64,000 nt of DNA from Sphingomonas psychrotolerans. GTDB lineage: Bacteria; Pseudomonadota; Alphaproteobacteria; Sphingomonadales; Sphingomonadaceae. Positions within the stretch are counted from its first letter, which is position 1. Each line of letters begins with the position of its first letter. The notes beneath the pieces are model-generated. The model saw only the letters and a program-made list of their open reading frames with translations, was not told where the DNA came from and did not search any database. This document shows, piece by piece, positions 61,795 through 64,000 of this stretch. The DNA lies in contig NZ_CP024923.1 of the NCBI RefSeq assembly GCF_002796605.1, forward strand, positions 2,645,001-2,709,000, in the 5' to 3' direction. The position numbers and the translations under genes are program-made.

Positions 61795-62786
61795 AAAAGT
61801 TGGTCGAGAATCGCATCGACGCCGAAGGCGATCGGATCGGTGCAGGGCAGACCGTAGCGGTCCGCGGTTCGCGCGCACAGTGCGCGGGCCTCAGCCGCGT
61901 CCATCACCGAAGTGTTGAGGCAGATGCCGACCGTGCGGACATCCGGGCTGGTCAGCCGCGCTACCGCCAGATTCATCTCGATGCATTCGCCCAGATCCGG
62001 AAGCGCCCGTCCGGGAATGCCGCGCATGTGGAGCCGGTTCGGATCGTGGCACATCACGATCGCTTCGGGCTGGGCGCCGTGGAGCAGCCCGGTCGACACG
62101 CCGGCAAAGCTCGGATGGAACAGCGAGCCCTGCCCTTCGATCAGGTCCCAGCCGTCGTCGTCACGGGCCGGGGCGAGTTGCTCGATTCCACCCGAAATGA
62201 AGTCCGCGACCACGGCGTCGATCGGCACGCCGCCGCCCGCGATCAGGATGCCCGTCTGCCCGGTCGCGCGGAAATCGGCCTTGATCCCGCGCGCCTGCAT
62301 GCCCTGGGCGAGCGCCAGCGTGGTGTACATCTTGCCAACCGAGCAATCGGTGCCGACCGTCAACAGCCGATGACCGGCGCGCTTGTTGCCGTTGCCCACC
62401 TTCAGATCCGCGGGCGGATCGCGCACGTCGAACAGCTGGAGCCCCTTCTCCCTCGCGAGCGCCGCCAGCAGCGGCTGATCGCGCAGCCGCTGGTGGAGCC
62501 CGGAGGCGACGTTCATCCCGGCCTCCAGCGCCGCAACTGCATCGTCAACCAGGTCGCGGCCCAAAGTCCCGCCCGAATTGGCGATGCCGAGCACCAGAGT
62601 CTTCGCCCCCGCCGCCGCGCCTTCGGCGATCGTCATCCGCGGCATGCCCACGGTCAGCGGGCAATCGTCATAGCGGAACTCCCCGACGCAATCCTGCGGA
62701 CGGAAAGCCGCCAGCCCGCGCGAAGTCTTGATGCCGACGGCGTCGGTGCTGTGGCCGAGATAGAGCAAATAGGGAGCAGGGATCAT
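61752..62786 (-). CDS. dgcN: DUF1611 protein, DgcN-like
   Basis: A 344-residue protein of the DUF1611 family. An N-terminal Rossmann-like part (GMPRMTIAEGAAAGAKTLVL) is followed by a P-loop domain (VGTDCSVGKMYTTLALAQGM; DLIEGQGSLFHPSFAGVSTG). DUF1611 members include DgcN, reported to N-acetylate D-glutamate so that DgcA can racemise it. Here it precedes a DgcA-like gene and overlaps it by 43 bases. ATG at 62786 is the start of conserved sequence; upstream residues are unlike the family. Confidence 0.85.
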   Translation of the reverse strand: MIPAPYLLYLGHSTDAVGIKTSRGLAAFRPQDCVGEFRYDDCPLTVGMPRMTIAEGAAAGAKTLVLGIANSGGTLGRDLVDDAVAALEAGMNVASGLHQRLRDQPLLAALAREKGLQLFDVRDPPADLKVGNGNKRAGHRLLTVGTDCSVGKMYTTLALAQGMQARGIKADFRATGQTGILIAGGGVPIDAVVADFISGGIEQLAPARDDDGWDLIEGQGSLFHPSFAGVSTGLLHGAQPEAIVMCHDPNRLHMRGIPGRALPDLGECIEMNLAVARLTSPDVRTVGICLNTSVMDAAEARALCARTADRYGLPCTDPIAFGVDAILDQLLCPVPSARSTIASR

Positions 62787-62880
62787 CACCGGGTCATCCG
62801 TATCGCGCGGGCTTAAAAGTCTGCGCATAACGTCTGACGCGCGCGGCATAGCCCCTTGTTATGGCTCGCTACACCCCCCG
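62787..62880. promoter_or_regulatory. dgcN upstream region with inverted CATAAC/GTTATG
   Basis: The gap between the LysR stop and the dgcN start holds an inverted pair, CATAAC at 62826-62831 and GTTATG at 62858-62863. It could be a regulator site or part of a promoter; the evidence is weak. Confidence 0.3.
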
Positions 62881-63765
62881 CTATGCAACGTCGATCACGC
62901 TCCGCAGCGTCTTGAGGAAATCGGTGGCGAGCGCAGTGAGCGGCCGATTGTGCAGATACATCGCATGCACGCCGAAGGTGATCGGCGGTTTCAGCGGCCG
63001 CATCGCCAGCCCCGGCGCCAGCGAAGCCTGCGCGGTGAAGCTGTCGACCACGGTCATGCCGACGCCCTGCTGCACCAGAGCCGCGGCGATGTAGAAGGTC
63101 CGCGCGAGGATCACGTCGTCGAGGACAATCCCCTGCCGCTGAACTTCCTGTGTGAACAATTGGCCCATCGGCCCGCTGGTCGCGAGACTGATGAAGCGGT
63201 GCCCCTCAAGGCAGCGCATGTCGCAGCGCGGCGGCGCGTCGGGCATGTCCTGCTCGCGATAGAACACCACCAGCTCGCCTTCGCCGAGCGGCTTGTGATC
63301 GATCGGCGCCGCGGGCGGCACTTCATAGGCGATGGCGATGTCGGTCTCGCGCTCGAACAATTTGCGCAGCAGATCGTCGTGGTGGACAGTCTGGAGGTCG
63401 AACTTGACGTTCTCGCGCGTCTTCAGGAACTGCGCCACCGCGGTCGGCAGCGCCTGCAAGGCCAGGCTCGGCAGCGCCGAGACGCGCAACATGCCCCCTG
63501 CCCCGCGCCGCAGATTCTTGCCCGCCTCGCGCAGGGCATAGACCCGGTCCTGGATCTCCGAGACTTCGGTGAACAGGGTGTGCGCATCCTCGGTCGGCAC
63601 CAGCCGGCCGTTGGTCCGCTGAAACAGCTGGAAGCCGAGCAAGGACTCCGCGTGCCGCAGCATCTTCGACACCGAAGGCTGCGACACGTTGAGCGCGCGC
63701 GCCGCGCCGCTGACCGAGCCGTTCACATAGACCGCGTGGAAGATTTCGATATGCCGCAGGTTCAT
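62881..63765 (-). CDS. LysR-family transcriptional regulator
   Basis: A 294-residue LTTR: winged helix-turn-helix (HIEIFHAVYVNGSVSGAARA, LNVSQPSVSKMLRHAESLLG) followed by a periplasmic-binding-type effector domain. It lies 94 bases upstream of dgcN on the same strand and is divergent from a serine hydrolase. A T-N11-A dyad (63780-63792) lies in that divergent gap, so the regulator probably controls itself and the hydrolase, and plausibly the dgcN-dgcA-deacylase genes. The co-inducer might be D-glutamate or a muropeptide (inference). Confidence 0.92.
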   Translation of the reverse strand: MNLRHIEIFHAVYVNGSVSGAARALNVSQPSVSKMLRHAESLLGFQLFQRTNGRLVPTEDAHTLFTEVSEIQDRVYALREAGKNLRRGAGGMLRVSALPSLALQALPTAVAQFLKTRENVKFDLQTVHHDDLLRKLFERETDIAIAYEVPPAAPIDHKPLGEGELVVFYREQDMPDAPPRCDMRCLEGHRFISLATSGPMGQLFTQEVQRQGIVLDDVILARTFYIAAALVQQGVGMTVVDSFTAQASLAPGLAMRPLKPPITFGVHAMYLHNRPLTALATDFLKTLRSVIDVA

Positions 63766-63779
63766 GGGTGTGAAGACTA

Positions 63780-63792
63780 TCGCTATTTGCGA
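63780..63792. promoter_or_regulatory. LysR-type T-N11-A box
   Basis: TCGCTATTTGCGA is a T-N11-A motif with TCGC/GCGA dyad symmetry, 15 bases upstream of the LysR start and 30 bases upstream of the divergent serine hydrolase start. This is the usual place for an LTTR autoregulatory site. Confidence 0.55.
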
Positions 63793-63821
63793 AAAGGGAA
63801 AGCGCCCGTCATCCTGACTGC

Positions 63822-64000
63822 ATGTTGCTCCCTGCCTTGCTCCTCGCGGCCGTACCCCAAACCGCTCCCGAACCCGTCGCCACCGTGCGCGTCGCGTTCG
63901 ATGCCAAAAGAGAGACTGGGGTCGCCACGGCGGGCTATGCCGACCTGGCGGCGAAGCGACCGGTCACGCCCGACGATCCGGTCCGAATTGCCTCGGTCTC
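63822..64000 (+). CDS. Serine hydrolase (beta-lactamase-like), partial
   Basis: Only the first ~59 residues are present; the frame runs off the right edge. A signal peptide (MLLPALLLAAVPQTAPEP) is followed by a start typical of S12 serine hydrolases: GVATAGYADLAAKRPVTPDD and PVRIASVS, the last being the beginning of the SxxK motif. Exported. Its divergent orientation from the LysR gene with a shared T-N11-A box suggests it is a target, possibly a D-stereospecific peptidase feeding the D-glutamate genes. Confidence 0.8.
   Translation, partial: MLLPALLLAAVPQTAPEPVATVRVAFDAKRETGVATAGYADLAAKRPVTPDDPVRIASV

Noticed and set aside
1..64000. CRISPR arrays or rRNA genes
   Set aside because: No regularly spaced short repeats and no rRNA-like sequence were seen.

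Overview
The window comes from a high-GC alphaproteobacterium of the Sphingomonadales (Sphingomonas-like). The main evidence is two large TonB-dependent receptors with sphingomonad-type plugs, several Tat-exported carbohydrate enzymes, the hrcA-grpE pair, the sequence of infC, and dispersed GC-rich intergenic palindromes. Most of the window is ordinary chromosome; one block is clearly acquired.

Layout. 1-1513: peptidoglycan recycling (MurC/Mpl-type ligase, LD-carboxypeptidase). 1821-13482: housekeeping genes (thrS, infC) mixed with secreted carbohydrate enzymes (GH43, GH16, Gfo/Idh/MocA oxidoreductase) and two AraC regulators. 13495-21308: core genes (glnD, an iron-regulated fpr locus, grpE, hrcA, rph, rdgB). 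21395-24826: a two-gene rhamnogalacturonan-type locus (PL26-like lyase and DUF6250-like lipoprotein). 25035-32903: a 7.87 kb genomic island bounded by perfect 78-bp direct repeats. The right repeat contains most of the intact tRNA-Tyr gene and the left carries only its 3' part. Inside are a hybrid histidine kinase, a GGDEF protein with a degenerate signature, small membrane or secreted proteins, a broken IS5-type transposase, a phage gene fragment and the first codons of a lost integrase. 33051-38113: peptidase M28, rlmB, ferredoxin, AlkA-like glycosylase and fructokinase. 38250-41471: a TonB receptor with a LacI-type operator. 42845-47297: a tight operon of membrane protein, DyP peroxidase and cytochrome P450. 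47512-54670: ZIP transporter, second TonB receptor, AmpG-like permease, serine hydrolase and a membrane-anchored L7/L12-like protein. 54698-64000: PBP4-type carboxypeptidase, TPR methyltransferase, dicarboxylate/glutamate symporter, N-acyl-D-amino-acid deacylase, DgcA-like epimerase, DgcN-like DUF1611 protein, a LysR regulator and the start of another serine hydrolase.

Two themes stand out. First, cell-wall recycling and D-amino-acid use recur at both ends of the window: MurC/Mpl ligase, LdcA, AmpG-like permease, PBP4, D-aminoacylase, and DgcN/DgcA under a LysR regulator with a T-N11-A box. Second, the membrane protein-DyP-P450 operon is the best candidate for an undescribed system. Its P450 lacks the I-helix acid/alcohol pair needed for O2 activation, and its membrane protein carries a repeated ferredoxin-like segment at both ends. 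This suggests a peroxide- or hydroperoxide-using lipid oxidation module; the substrate is unknown.
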